Positions 6,981 to 7,305 of a stretch of 7,305 nucleotides of DNA are shown piece after piece. How positions within the stretch are numbered: position 1 is the first letter of the stretch; every line of letters begins with the position of its first letter. Below the pieces are notes generated by a model. That model saw nothing but the letters and a program-made list of their open reading frames with translations. It had not been told where the DNA came from and made no database searches. Both the position numbers and the translations under genes were made by a program. The stretch is from an uncultured Bacteroidota bacterium (lineage in GTDB: Bacteria > Bacteroidota > Bacteroidia > Chitinophagales > Chitinophagaceae), in contig CAMLEX010000241.1 in NCBI GenBank assembly GCA_946479055.1, forward strand, positions 1 to 7,305. Reading direction: 5' to 3'.

Positions 6981-6996
6981 CCCCTCCTGGGAGGGG
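6981..6996. repeat. GC-rich perfect palindrome (7-bp stem)
   Basis: CCCCTCCTGGGAGGGG: a 7-bp stem closing on 2 nt, or 6 bp on a 4-nt loop. The flanks repeat TATATTCG (6973-6980 and 7005-7012). No T-run follows, so a terminator call is weak. Strings of this kind recur between Bacteroidota genes. Confidence 0.6.
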
Positions 6997-7069
6997 ATGC
7001 GGTTTATATTCGGCGGCCTCACCCTTCTTCTCCCTCTCCTTGCTTCCTGCTTCGCTTGCTCTCAGTCAC

Positions 7070-7133
7070 AATGAAGGGAGTGGGAGGAGTGCTGCAACTC
7101 TTTAATGATGTTCAGAACTACTCCCTCGTCATT
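7070..7133. repeat. Long-loop inverted repeat (7+5 bp stem)
   Basis: AATGA then AGGGAGT (7070-7081) pairs with ACTCCCT, a 2-nt CG bulge, then TCATT (7120-7133): 12 pairs around a 38-nt loop. Its role is unknown; it could be the terminal inverted repeat of a small decayed element. Confidence 0.5.
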
Positions 7134-7153
7134 ATTTCTCTTCTCAGCATTTG

Positions 7154-7183
7154 CGGATACACTGATTGTTATCAGCATTTCCG
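7154..7183. repeat. Symmetric two-stem hairpin and 28-nt-spaced direct repeat
   Basis: CGGA-4 nt-CTGAT-TGTT-ATCAG-4 nt-TCCG forms a hairpin with a symmetric 4x4 internal loop. Overlapping it, TCAGCATTTGCGGA (7144-7157) and TCAGCATTTCCGAA (7172-7185) are direct repeats, 12 of 14 identical, 28 nt apart. This may be an RNA structure or a protein-binding site; there is no adjoining gene to decide. Confidence 0.45.
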
Positions 7184-7305
7184 AAAAGCGTGGGCTGCGC
7201 TCTGGTGGCTTCGCCTATCGGGGGAAGTCGGAAGGGGGCCGGATCGGGGTTATAGCTTCCTCATCTTAATATTCTTAAACCATACTCCACTCCCATGATC
7301 CTGTA

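Larger units (their letters stand above)
6942..7305. other. Gene-free intergenic region with several hairpins
   Basis: No ORF here has family likeness, a leader or a conserved motif. The stretch is uneven in base composition: C/T-rich at 7018-7062, G-rich at 7208-7248. It holds three inverted repeats and one direct repeat, listed separately. It looks like a mosaic of decayed intergenic repeats rather than a lost gene, though a small RNA cannot be excluded. It continues to the window end, so the upstream neighbour of DUF1501 is not visible. Confidence 0.6.

Noticed and set aside
6868..7074. A 68-codon plus-strand reading frame with a hydrophobic look
   Set aside because: It starts inside repeat copy C's neighbourhood and reads through a C/T-rich tract that gives Leu, Ser and Pro by composition alone.
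7056..7298. An 80-codon plus-strand reading frame near the window end
   Set aside because: It crosses two hairpins and a G-rich stretch, has no recognisable motif, lies on the opposite strand to every real gene, and its composition changes abruptly.

Overview
The window looks like one end of an assembled contig from a member of the Bacteroidota, most like Chitinophagaceae or a relative. This rests on moderately AT-rich DNA, starts without Shine-Dalgarno sequences, exported proteins with Tat or Sec leaders, and a gene set that is common there (DUF1501, sugar-isomerase-like TIM barrel, DUF2231-cytochrome c, GH95-like hydrolase). The assignment comes from family recognition, not from a search. 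All five credible genes lie on the minus strand, so the biological order runs from high to low coordinates.

Layout, high to low: 7305-6855 is a gene-free stretch with several hairpins and one copy of a 64-bp dispersed repeat. 6854-5346 encodes a Tat-exported DUF1501 protein. 5345-5053 is a gene-free mosaic with a 9-nt-periodic array and two further copies (one partial) of the dispersed repeat. 5052-4120 encodes an exported TIM-barrel protein of the sugar phosphate isomerase/epimerase type. 4119-3629 carries a small four-helix-bundle (23S rRNA intervening-sequence type) gene between two inverted arrays of a 7-nt AGCT-rich repeat. 3628-2222 encodes a membrane protein joining DUF2231, a planctomycete-type cytochrome c domain and leucine-rich repeats. 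2220-49 encodes a secreted GH95-like glycoside hydrolase whose 3' end is lost. Bases 1-47 are Illumina adapter sequence, not genome.

The exported proteins plausibly form a carbohydrate-oxidation or degradation module: a periplasmic or outer-surface glycosidase releases sugars, a TIM-barrel oxidoreductase/isomerase-like enzyme and a DUF1501 protein act in the periplasm, and the cytochrome c protein could accept electrons at the inner membrane. The hydrolase and cytochrome genes are separated by 1 nt and are almost certainly cotranscribed. No transport or regulatory gene is visible.

The most interesting structure is repeat-based. The four-helix-bundle gene sits inside the operon as a roughly 490-bp cassette bounded by five 7-nt units on each side, in inverted orientation. 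One array starts exactly on the stop codon of the upstream gene and the other ends 7 nt from the start of the downstream gene. Separately, the DUF1501 gene is flanked by inverted, gap-free copies of a 64-bp intergenic repeat. Both suggest non-autonomous mobile DNA spreading between genes; mobility itself is inferred.
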